Assembly: GCA_037176725.1 (NCBI GenBank) | Contig: JAZBRS010000077.1 | Span: 3,100,001 to 3,164,000 of the forward strand | Reading direction: 5' to 3' | Source of the DNA: Posidonia oceanica | Lineage: Eukaryota > Streptophyta > Magnoliopsida > Alismatales > Posidoniaceae | Length of the DNA stretch: 64,000 nt | Part shown: positions 11,740 to 21,005 of the stretch, in pieces | Numbering within the stretch: the first letter of the stretch is position 1 | How the letters are laid out: every line of letters begins with the position of its first letter | Position numbers and translations under genes: made by a program | The notes under the pieces: generated by a model | What the model was told of the DNA's origin: nothing | What the model saw: only the letters and a program-made list of their open reading frames with translations | Databases searched by the model: none

Positions 11740-12648
11740 CTAATAGGTGGCTCCGACGTTCTTTAATCCGAACGGCATGACTATGTAGCAGTAGGTCCCC
11801 CATGGAGTAGTAAATGCGGTTTTCCCCTGGTCTTCTTCTACAAGTTTAATCTGGTTGTAACCGGAGAAACCGTCCATGAATGAAAGCATCTCATGGCCTG
11901 CAGTGTTGTCTATGAGGATGTCTATGTGTGGAAGAGGGAAATCGTCTTTTGGGCATGCTTCATTGAGGTTTCTGTAGTCAATGCACACACGCACTTTGCC
12001 ATCTTTCTTCATCACTGGAACTATGTTGGCAATCCATTCTGGATACACCACAACTCTGATGAACTTCGCTTTGTGTAGCTTGTCTATCTCCTCTTTGACT
12101 TTTAGAGCAAGGTCTGGACGTAGACGCCGGAGCTTTTCCTTCGCTGTCTTAGGGCCTGGCTTGAGAGGGAGCCTGTGCTCCACCAATAATGAATCAAGCC
12201 TAGGCATTTCTCCATAGGAGAAGGCCAGTACCTTCATATACTTTTTGAGTAGTCTTTCCATTCTAGTCCGTTCATCTGAGTTGAGGGCAGAGCTTATCCG
12301 GACTGGTCTTGGATCATCTTCAGTGCCCAGATTAACTTCCTCTGTTTCTTCAGCGGCAGCCTTGGTCTGCTCATCGTATTTCTTCATCATTTCTTCGAAG
12401 ATGGCAGGGTCTACCGATTCTTCATCTGGGTCCTCTTCTGTATCCACCAGCTCGAAGACTTCATAGTTTCCAATGTTTTTGCCAGTGATATTTGACACTT
12501 CTTCGACCAGGAAGATGGCATGCGACGTGGCTAGCTCCTGTGGCAATGTTGTGGTATAGTAACATACTTTTACAGTTTGGGTGATTGGCTCCTTCCTGTT
12601 CTGACCTGCACACTTAGCAGAGTGATTAGATACTTTTTGCGAGGACAC
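11740..12648 (-). pseudogene. Reverse transcriptase N-terminal half (element I)
   Basis: 302-codon stretch. After an acidic linker (residues 45-135) the RT fingers and palm begin: YPEWIANIVPVMKKDGKVRV, DYRNLNEACPKDDFPLPHID, FMDGFSGYNQIKL with a catalytic Asp, and MPFGLKNVGATY just before the nonsense codon. RT copies the element RNA to cDNA. Upstream it is separated from protease by non-coding-looking sequence (12649-13002), the place where Ogre elements are reported to have an intron. Confidence 0.92.
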
Positions 12649-12848
12649 GGTGGCGGTTAAGCCGTCCCTGCCTTGCCCTCGTTTACCTTCCCACTACTAT
12701 CTAAACTAGGAAGTAAATTGCTGGAAAGTAAATCATGCGAAAACAAAATGCAGGAATTAAATGTGGGAAAGAAATTATTCACAAGGGTAAGGGGTTTGCC
12801 CCTAGGTTTGCCTCTGTGGTGGAGGTGGTTCGCCATTGGACGTTCAGT
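12649..12848 (-). other. Non-coding gap between PRO and RT, possible intron
   Basis: AT-rich, with stops in all minus-strand frames, between the protease-linker ORF and RT. On the minus strand there is a donor-like site (aag/gtaaac, near 12690) and an acceptor-like tgtgcag near 12608. Legume Ogre elements are described as having a spliced intron at this position. Weak splice-site evidence only; decay or a small insertion would look the same. Confidence 0.35.
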
Positions 12849-13160
12849 CTGTGGTCCCGGCCCCTTCTTGCTTAGAGGGGCAAGGCCGTAGGTTGCTGAG
12901 GAAACGGGAGAGTTTGCAGATGAGGTCGGAGTCCTCTACCTTGGTGTCTTCAGTAGAGGTTCCAGAGGGGTCGCTTGCTTGGATGTCCAGAGGTTGGGGA
13001 GTTTAACCTGTGGCCTTGGTCCCTTCTTGCTTCGGGGGACAAGGTCGTAGATTGTTGAAAAGGCAGGTGAGCTCGCAGACAGGGTCGGAGTCCTCTGCTT
13101 TAGTGCCTTTAGTGGAGGCTCCGGAGGAATCGCTTGCTTGGATGTCCGGAGGTAAAGGAG
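12849..13160 (-). repeat. Tandem duplication of about 160 bp in the PRO-RT linker
   Basis: 12849-12995 and 13010-13150 are imperfect direct copies. Both translate on the minus strand to a segment with DIQASD, ST, EDSD and LRPCP-KQEG in the same order. The copy nearer protease is still open (part of the 13003-13413 ORF); the other has drifted and is followed by stops. Confidence 0.75.
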
Positions 13161-13413
13161 CTTCTAGGGACGCAGGGAGAGCTATAGGGACCTCTTCTGT
13201 GCAGGATGTTGATGCTTCTTCCTTAGGCTTCGTCGAAGCATTGAGGACGGTTGGAACTTCTTCTAGGTAGGGAGAAGGAGTTAGTGCCATCTCGGGGTCT
13301 GTAAGAGCACCAAGGATGATGGGCTTAGGGGCCTTTGCGGCTATTGTTGCTGCTGGAAAGTCGGGAACTATGTCTGACACTTGCTTGTCATGCACTTGTA
13401 GCCCGACTGACAT
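13003..13413 (-). pseudogene. Protease-RT linker region (element I)
   Basis: 136-codon open stretch, Ser/Thr/Pro/Glu-rich, without a recognisable domain. It continues the frame region downstream of the G-patch-like motif of the second protease. It includes one copy of the 160-bp duplication. Probably a disordered linker of the polyprotein; no function is assigned. Confidence 0.6.
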
Positions 13414-13524
13414 GAAGTGGTTGGCAAGTCACCATGCTAGAGGTTTGCTTGGGTCTGGTTGCCCAAGGTACCCTAGCCCGGTACGACTGCGCTCCTTTGG
13501 TGTTTCAAGTGCGTCCCTCATTCC

Positions 13525-14580
13525 TTATTCCTGGCGGCCAAGTCCTTTCCCTGGGGTGTATCCTATCTTGAGGAGGATCTCCCAAGGCCTTTTCATGTGG
13601 TCGGGGTAATCGTATTGATTTATGTCAATACTCTTGGGAGCGAAGACCTTTTTGACATTGTTTATGGCCTTGGCAGTTGAGTCCCTGATCAATGGCGCCG
13701 ATGTGGTAGTCAGGATTGTTACCAGGTGGGCTTCAGCTTCCACTGGCTCGTCTCCCCGTATTTTGATGATTTTCCCTTGGTAAGGGAACTTTATGCATTG
13801 GTGGCACGGGGAGGTGACTGCCTTGATCTCCTCGATCCATTGGCGCCCTAATATGAGCCAATACGAGATTGGGGCATCGACTACTATGAGCTCTACTTCC
13901 ATTTGGAGAGGGCCAATGGTAACTTGGACAGTTATCTTTCCCAAGGCTGCTTTTTTGTTGTTGTCGTACCCTGATACGGTTAAGGCTGCTAGGCATAATT
14001 GAGATTCGGTTAGCCTAACTAACTGTAGGGTTTCTAGGGAGCATACGTTTAAAGTTGCCCTAGTATCAACAAGCACACCAGAAAGTTTGTAACAGTTTAT
14101 TACAATAGTAACACTTAAAGGTAAAGTCCTCCTCTCAGGAGGAGCTAATTCAGAGTCGGTGAAGATAACTGTAGGCTCCATGAACACAGCAGCGGCGACG
14201 GTGGCCAGAGCTTCAGCAGGCATGTCATCCGGTACCTGGGCTTTCTTCAATACCTCCATCAGGATATCCCGGTGCTTTTCCAAGGCTCTAATCAGCTCGT
14301 AGATGGAGATCTTTGCTTATGTCTTTCTGAGCTGCTCCAGGATGTCGAAGGTGCCTTCTACCCTCCGGGGTATGTGGAACTCCGGTTGAGGCGGGGAAGT
14401 GGCTAGCTCTGCATTAGGTAGAGGCAGTGCGACTTGGTTGGAGATCCGCCCGGTTCTTGTGATGGGGGCCTGCTGAGCCTGGTTGTGTTCTCCCTTGGCA
14501 TGGTCAGACTTGAGCAGAGACAGAGGTTTCCTGAGAAGAGACTGCCCCTGGTTTATGGGCAGCTGAGATGAGTTCAACAA
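13525..14580 (-). pseudogene. Second aspartic protease domain with G-patch-like tail (PR2, element I)
   Basis: Two minus-strand pieces, 14317-14580 and 13525-14283, read through one TAA (14317-14319, probably from CAA): FDILEQLRKT, stop, then AKISIYELIRALEKHRD. This is the usual Tat lead-in to protease. The catalytic motif reads VDTRAT at about residue 72 of the main ORF, where retropepsins have Asp-Thr/Ser-Gly. AGG for GGG explains the Arg and probably kills activity. The flap and C-terminal part (WLILGRQW) follow, and the ORF ends GYTPGKGLGRQE, a G-patch-like motif typical of Tat/Ogre. Confidence 0.85.
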
Positions 14581-14814
14581 TGTAGGCCTCTAGACCTAGG
14601 TATACCCTTAGGCTGCTTGGTCATTAGTGAGCTGCTAGAATCCTTGGATACTTGGGGCTTCATCGTCCCCGTCATCGATCCAGCCACCTGTGCCATTTGG
14701 TGCTGGGTCACCCATGTGGAATCCTGCCAGATAAGGTCCCTAGATCATTTCCAAGGTTGTTTCATGATCTGCCTGGATGGTGATCATCTCACCTTGGAAC
14801 TTGAACTTTAATAG

Positions 14815-15756
14815 CTAGTGCGTCAGGGACGCAACAGCACATATTTCTGCCAGCCAAGTTCTCCCCAGGATCAATGGTTCTGCTAGTTTGCATTCTACCA
14901 CCATGACCTTGGTAATGCTGGTGAGGGGGCCGATGGTAATTGCCAGCTGAACTGTCCCTATCACCTCTGTCTGGATATTATTAAAGCCCTTGCAGAAGAT
15001 CCTCTCCCTGGTGATATCCTCTTCTTCGACATCCAGGTAGTCGACACTGCGACTAGCCCCTGTGTCCACAAGTATGCCAGGGAGGAGGTAGCCGTTGACC
15101 TCTACAGTGATCACCAAAGGCCAGAGCCGTTTCTCCGGAGTGGGTAGTTCTGAGTCCTTGAAGACTATATTTCTCTGCTCATATTCCTTGATAATTTTCC
15201 GGGCTACCTTGAAGGGATCTGTCTCGCCATTTTGTTCTTGGGATTGGCCTTCTCCTGGGAGGAAATTGAAGCACCTGAGGAGCTCAAGGTCATCCTCCTC
15301 GCCTTCTTCGTCTTGTGTTGCCTCTACTGGGAATTCCCATTCTATGGATCCCTGTTCAGAGCACACCTCGACGTCATTGCTTTCCACATTGGAGGAAGGC
15401 AGCTCTGGTTCGGATTCAATTAGGCACATGGTGACGGTCTTGGCCGTAGGTGGGTTGTCTTCTGTCTCTAGGTGCGCCATCGAGTGATTAGGCAGAGGGT
15501 TATGGTGTATCTGCAACTTGTGTTGTCCCGTCCTAGCCTCTTTCAATTTGTCCTTGAGGGCTGACCACATTATTTCTCCCTTATCATTTAGATCGTATAT
15601 TCGATCTTTTAATACATAACATTCCTCAATTGTGTGCCCATTTTTCTGATGGTAGGCACAGTACTTGCTCATGTTTGCATTGGGAGCATTCGGTTTTGGC
15701 ACTGGGAGTTGTAAGTCCCCACTTTCGATCAGCATCCTGAAGATGTCTGGGATCAT
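14815..15756 (-). pseudogene. Gag zinc-knuckle-like motif plus first protease domain (PR1, element I)
   Basis: 313-codon stretch. Residues 33-46 are CAYHQKNGHTIEEC, the Cys/His knuckle seen at the end of Tat gag. An acidic linker follows (about residues 125-175). Then a complete aspartic-protease-like domain starts at ELPTPEKRLWPL with an intact LVDTGAS catalytic motif (about residue 230) and ends with PLILGRTWLAEI. It is clearly homologous to PR2 (13525-14580), about half identical around the active site, so the element carries two protease domains in tandem. PR1 keeps the catalytic motif and PR2 does not. Confidence 0.82.
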
Positions 15757-15987
15757 CTCTGGAAGTGGTGGGTAGCTTTGTCTCCTTGGTCCCCTAGGTG
15801 CCTGTGGAGGAGGAACATTGTGGTAGTCCCTCTGCCCTTGCGGTGGTGCTTTGTATTGACCGCTGTTCTGCCCCTGTTGAGCATTTACCAGGGGATTAGG
15901 GTGCTAGGGTTGGAACTGTTGGAATGGCTGCCTCTGTGGTTCCACTTGATATTGAGACTGCTGGAAGGGCTGCCCTTTCCATCCCCT

Positions 15988-17592
15988 CTAATGCTGCGTG
16001 GTTAGTTGTGCCATGTTGCCAGTGACACCTTCTATGGTATGTCCTGCAGTCTTCTTCTGGCTTTTTGCTTCGAGCTCCAGGAATGGTAGCTCTTCTCTAT
16101 TCCGCATCACCTTGGCGACCCACCCATATAACTGTGGATAGGTGTGGAAGTCACCTACCAACAGTCCAGCTCTAAGTGCTCCTATGGTATTTCTTGCGAT
16201 TATTTCCACGGCTTGGCATTCAGGTATGTAGCACTCTAATCTAGCGGCCATGTCCCTCCACCGACTAGCGAAGGTGATGAAGTCCTCATTCGACCTCATC
16301 CTCTCAGCTGTGAGGTCACCTGAGTGGGTTTGTGTGGCACCCGGTGACTGTATTGATTTAGAAATTTCTCCTCAATTATCCTAAAATCTTGGAGATCATA
16401 GGAAGTCAGGGTGTCGAACCACTTTAAGGCTTCTCCCTCAAGCGTCTTTGAAGAAGAGGTATGTAGTGAGCCCAGTGTCATAACGGTATGGCAGAGTATC
16501 CATAGTGAAGGCAGCTATGTGGTTCCTGGGATCCTCTGTACCGTTATATCTCCTCATTTTTGGCATTTTAAACCCTAGGGGAAGGGCAAAGTGAGGGAAC
16601 TTGGAGATGTCGTAGACGATGGGTGTCTTGGAAGTGACCCCGACCTCTGTTAATGCTTCAGCAATCATTCTCTTAAGATCAGTCCCTGGTGTGGCGTAAT
16701 GCCCTTGGCTCGGGTGCTAGTGTGTTGGTGGGAATGGTGGTAGTGATGGGTTATGTGGTGGATGGAAGAATGATAATTGGGGTTGTGTAGGGTAGTAAGG
16801 TGTGTTAATGGGAGGTTGTTGTGGATGGAAGAATGATTGTGGAGGTGGAGTGGGGTAGTATGGCGTGTTAGCGGGAGGTTATGGCAGGTATGGGGTTGCG
16901 TATGGTGGAGTTGGGTGGACATAAGGGTAGGTGGGCGTCATGTAGTATGGTGGATAGGGGCCTTGGTTAGGGAAGGTAGGGTTAGGTGTGGCGTGCGTGT
17001 AGACGGGCGTATGGAATAGGTGGTTGTGGTGTTCTTGGAGGGTGGAGGTTCGTGGGCTTGTGTGCGTGAAATGTTGTTGTTGAGCCAGGGATTGCCGGAC
17101 CTCATAGGTCTCCTCCTCAATTGGGTAGGAAGTAGTCACAACGAGAGGCACAACGTTAGAAGTTGCCTCGGGACGTGTGAACTCGGGCGGGATGTCTATT
17201 GTTCGGGACTGATCCGCTTCCCCTCCTTCTTCGTTTGTATCAGTGTGGTAATCGAAGGGGATGGAGGCGTGCAGGAATTTTCACCGGCCGGCGGCTAGTG
17301 AGAAGCCAGGGGTTCCTGGCCCTTCCATTTGTGATGCTGAGCCTTTGAAGAAAGACCCATCTGGGCCTTGGCCTTGCTGTGCCATGGAGGTAGAGGTAGT
17401 GCTCATGCGCTCCATTGTTCTTTGTACTTTCTTTTTTTTTCTTTTTTTCTTCTTTCTTTTTTCTTTTCTTTTGTCCCCTTTTTTTTGTTTCTTTTTTGCT
17501 TTTGCTTCTTCTTTTTTTTGCTTCTTTTTTTGCTTTTGCTTTTCTAGACTATTACAGGAGATAAAAAAAGAAATTACAGACTCGAGGAACAC
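15988..17592 (-). pseudogene. gag (capsid) of element I, several breaks
   Basis: Pieces in order: N-terminal Met/Ser/Gln-rich segment (start near 17410), stop near 17270, Pro/Tyr/His-rich stretch (17151-16700) with a roughly 78-bp internal repeat and nonsense codons near 16878 and 16720, then the capsid core FALPLGFKMPKMRRYNGTED (16438-16668). After a frameshift near 16440 comes LEGEALKWFDTLTSYDLQDF (16296-16481), then another shift near 16300 and the last capsid helices (15988-16299). 15757-15987 is the Gln/Pro-rich tail before the zinc knuckle. Capsid would package the RNA; this copy cannot make an intact protein. Confidence 0.82.
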
Positions 17593-18797
17593 TAATTAAT
17601 ACAGACTCGATAGAATTTGAAGAAAAATTAACAGAAATTGAAACAGTCTGTGCTTATAGCCTTGTGATTAGTAGTATGCCTAATCCCTGCAAGCAATGCA
17701 CTGAATCGTAATTCCCTGCTAGTCGCCTGTTTTACAGGCGGCCTGACAAGTCGTCGATTTCACCGGTGGCTCAGCGAGCGCCCCCTGAACTGGCGGCTGT
17801 GACCCTAGTTCAGTCAGCAAACCGGGTCTGTCTCGGACAGACCACGCAATAGTCAAGAAGGAAAACGAGAGCAGGTTTCAAACAATGCATTGCTTTTACT
17901 TGTTTAGGTGTTTAATTAATGGATTGATTAATTAAACCTGCGTGGGTCACAAGCAACTGGGATTGGTTGGCTTTAAGGTACTCCTCCTTAACCTTCGCTA
18001 GGGTCCACCAAGAGGGGCCTAGATGGGGGGCTTGTCTCTCTAAAGAGGGACCCTCCACCTAGGATTCTGTCCTTAGGCTCGGCACTTAACAAACCATAAA
18101 GCAATAAACAAACACAAAGTACTAAGGTGTAAAGTATCTACCAAGTTTCACTATTGGCTCAGAGAGAGAGAGAAGCCAATAACAATACTTGGGACACCTT
18201 GAGATCTCGATCTAACTATTGCAGCTAACACTGAGTATGGGAGAGCGGCTTGCACTGGCCCGGATTCGCTCAAGTTAACTGTTCTAGACAGAGGAAGACT
18301 TCCTCAAGGGACTTCCAATTTACTACTAAACAATTAGTTTCCACCATAAGGGTGGACACAAGCAAAGCTAAAAACCGTTAAAAAACTAGAATACAGTGGA
18401 CATGGGAAGTTGTTTTTTATTTTTAGTGCTACTACAGATCTAAAAACACAACACAAAATACAAGGAAAAACCAAGAGGTCTGCAGTAAAAAAACCGGACT
18501 GAGGGAGGCGCCTGCTTAAACGGCGTCTCTTTTAGTCGCCCTCTGGAGGAGCAGCTCAAACAGACGCTGCTAGGACTGGCGGCTCACAGCGTAGTCTCCT
18601 AACCTCAGTAAAATAGCCCCAGCTGTTGGAGCTTGGGATTTTACTGACGTCAGAAACAGAAGGAGAGAAAAAACGGAAAAGGTTCGAGATATCATGAAAA
18701 CCTAAGTGCACGATTATCCGAACCTAAAAAAACTACTCCTAAATCTATGAGAATAATGGAAAGAAAGGGACGAACTGACTCACGTAGCACGGGGGTT
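17593..18797 (-). other. 5' leader of element I
   Basis: Between gag and the putative PBS. 17430-17550 is a T-rich tract (A-rich on the sense strand) just around the gag start. The remainder has no ORF of note and holds gtcgcc/ggcgac-type words at 17720-17800 and 18500-18600. An untranslated leader of about 1.2 kb is usual for these elements. Confidence 0.6.
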
Positions 18798-18816
18798 GGC
18801 TAAAGCCGAGTCCCAC
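18798..18816 (-). promoter_or_regulatory. Putative degenerate primer-binding site of element I
   Basis: The + strand reads ggctaaagccgagtcccac. The reverse complement of an intact tRNA-Arg PBS is tccccagcagagtcgcca (compare 62387-62404). Only the inner gagtc-c core is well matched, so assignment is by position between leader and LTR I. Confidence 0.35.
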
Positions 18817-20379
18817 CGTGATCACCACTTAATTGTAGATGTGGAATTTGTGGGGGGGGGGGGGTGTTTAAGGAGAAGTCAACGCTTCCACGACGTCGAC
18901 AGCCTTTGTTGTGATCGCCACTCGCCTCTGGGCAGACAAGACACCTAGGGGGAGATTATGATGATGCGGGTCCTTGGACCACTAGATCGATGGCAGGATG
19001 TTGTCTAACAGCTTCCTCGTGCTGCGTGAATTCCTTCCTTTCCTTCAAAACAATACAACATAGATTAGCTTTGGTGTAGTAGTCAGTAACAGAGGTGAAT
19101 GAAACAACATGACTAAAAAAAAAAAAAATACTGACCAGGGGTTGTTCCCCGTATGCATATGCTATGACCCTATACTATGGAATGTAAAGAGATGTAGTAA
19201 GAAACTAGATTGGAAGAAGATACTCCCTTTCACCCTTATGCTGTGTGCAATGAGGTTAGAAGGAAGCACAGTCGAAGCTCTAGCGTAGCTGAGGATTCCC
19301 GGATTGGAGGTAGAAGCTCAGGTTGGTAGCCTAATGGGGAGAGGAGATAGTGTTTCTGGATTGGAAAACTAGCTCTCTGAAGGTAGCTCACAACTGACAG
19401 GGTTCTGTCTCTTTTAGAAGTTCCTCTCTGGGGGGATTTCTCTCTCTAAAATTCCGACCCTCAAACCACCAGCCTAGGGGGTCTATTTATAGACTCTAGG
19501 GGTGTAGGGACGGTTGGAGTTCAGAAAATTCTAGAAGAAATGGCAGTTAGTTTGAGTCACCGGTTGGAGTGGTGCCTAAACCTAGCAACCGCTTGGTCAA
19601 AGTGTGGGACGACCCGAGAACGAGGCCATGACTTTTAGTCACTACATAAGCTGGCGCCTAACGGTCGAGAGTGGAGTGGGAAATAATTGTGGAAAAGCAG
19701 TTTGAAAGGAGCCATGATCGCTAGTCACCGCATTGAGTGACGCCTGATGGTCAAAGATCGTGGGAAGACCGAGGCGGTTCCACAACTGTTCAGTTGCCTA
19801 ATGAGCTAGCGCCTGAGAGTTGAGGGGATAGTGGGGAGCAACCGCTGCCCACGATCGCCCAGTCGCCTTTCTAGTTGACGTCCACATGGGTCGCCTCCTG
19901 AGATGGCTTCTGACTGAGCCGCCTCCTCAGATGGCTGCTAGAGTAGTCGGCATGAAAATGGGCGACAGTTGTAGTCGCCGCCTTAGGTGGCTACTATGTG
20001 AGTCGCCTCCCCAGGTGGCTACTAACTTGCCTTGGTCGTTTTTAGCTCTTTTCCTGGGTTTTTGCCAGAGGAAGCAAGATGGGAGGCTGGGAAACTACAG
20101 ATAGTCTATGAAATTAAGGAAGCATCTCTGTTAACTCAAATCTAATTTTAAATCTGAGTTGAAGTGAAGGATACCCAGGGTGCTTGGACTTGTTACGAGC
20201 CCGAGCGAGTTAGCTCTACCACAGCCAACAACCTGAGTCTAGGTAGGGTCTAGTGATGCTTTAAAGAAGTTAAGGAGTATCTAGAAGATGTGTTATCAAA
20301 CTTAGGCATGAGATTTGGGGCGCCTCAAGGTTTCTACCCTCAAAACAACTCTCAGAAATGCGAAAATAGGATATCTACA
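18817..20379 (-). mobile_element. LTR I, 5' LTR of element I
   Basis: The right border is firm: the minus strand begins tgtagatatcctattttcgc at 20379 and matches the left LTR stub. The left border is inferred from the putative PBS and may be off by some tens of bases. It lacks the conserved stem-loop block of the other LTRs. It carries repeated inverted pairs of agtcgcc and ggcgcct/ggcgact words at 19860-20035 (cluster) and at about 19555, 19630, 19710 and 19785, spaced about 80 bp. Confidence 0.7.
18852..18864 (+). repeat. G13 homopolymer
   Basis: Thirteen consecutive G on the + strand near the 3' end of LTR I. It could be a G-quadruplex contributor or an assembly-sensitive run; length is uncertain in raw reads. 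Confidence 0.8.
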
Positions 20380-21005
20380 GAACCCCGTATGCTCGGAGTC
20401 CTGCCCTGTATCCTCGTGCGAGGATCAGCCCTTGCGTGGCTTCGCTTCGTGCGGACGATGCCCATGCTTGCCTGCCCCCTTTCTCTTTCTTGCTTGCTTC
20501 CTCGATCAAGGACAAGCTGCTCCTGTTTTCCCTATGGGCTAGCAGCCCTAACTGCTCGATCGACAGCCGTCCAATTGTCTCCCCCTTCTTCTTGTTGGGC
20601 TGGCATCCCTAACTACTCGGATGCCAAGCCCGTCAGTCTTGTCAAGCATTTCTTTTGTAAGGTCGGACTAATCCCCGAACTCATGCATTGCATTGCAGCT
20701 TTCTCTACATCCCTTCTGCATCAGCACCGCATTCTTCTAATAACAGCATTGCATGGCAAATAGCTGCATCAGCATGCATTGCATCTGCATTAGCACGCAT
20801 TGCATCTGCATTAGCACGCATTGCATCAGCATCTGCATCCGCATTTGCATCTGCATTGTAGCTCTGAGTCATGTTTTCCAGTGCATCCACCGGGTGAATG
20901 ACTCGCACCTACAGTCAATTGTGCTCCTGCCGGCGTCAGGTAGGGTGTCTTGTCTACCTTGAGCAGCGGTCTTGCTACGCTTGACCTCGCTCAGGGAGGG
21001 GCATC
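20380..21005 (+). other. 3' UTR and PPT of element D
   Basis: Ends with gctcagggaggggcatc directly before LTR D: a polypurine tract. The 110 bp before it (gactcgcacctaca, ctcctgccggcgtcagg, gtcttgtctacctt) match the equivalent positions of elements C (33880-33990) and F (53256-53370, reverse). 20475-20520 carries one copy of the ttgcttcctcgatcaaggac word that makes up the large array of element F. Element I was inserted at 20379/20380, so the remainder of D's interior should lie left of the window. Confidence 0.75.
20760..20862 (+). repeat. GCATCTGCATTAGCAC microsatellite-like tract before the PPT
   Basis: Degenerate 6- and 21-bp periodicity of gcattgcatctgcattagcac, turning to gcatctgcatccgcatttgc. 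The same location relative to the PPT is occupied by similar hexamer tracts in element C (33790-33850) and element F (53405-53475, reverse), so the tract belongs to the family. Confidence 0.8.

Larger units (their letters stand above)
1589..20379 (-). mobile_element. Element I: nearly complete Tat-lineage Ty3/gypsy retrotransposon
   Basis: Minus-strand element. Left (3') LTR stub 1589-1690, PPT about 1691-1712, long 3' region with an antisense PMD gene (2803-7650), pol from integrase (9006) back to protease (15756), gag to 17592, leader, and right (5') LTR ending at 20379. The same about 100 bp occurs at 1589-1690 and 20280-20379, which ties the two LTRs together. Domain order gag-PR-RT-RH-aRH-INT, with the second RNase H before integrase, is a Tat-lineage hallmark. 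The pol frame is broken by a few stops and frameshifts, so the copy is defective. It sits in the 3' UTR of element D; the expected right target-site copy is gaacc at 20380-20384. Confidence 0.85.
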
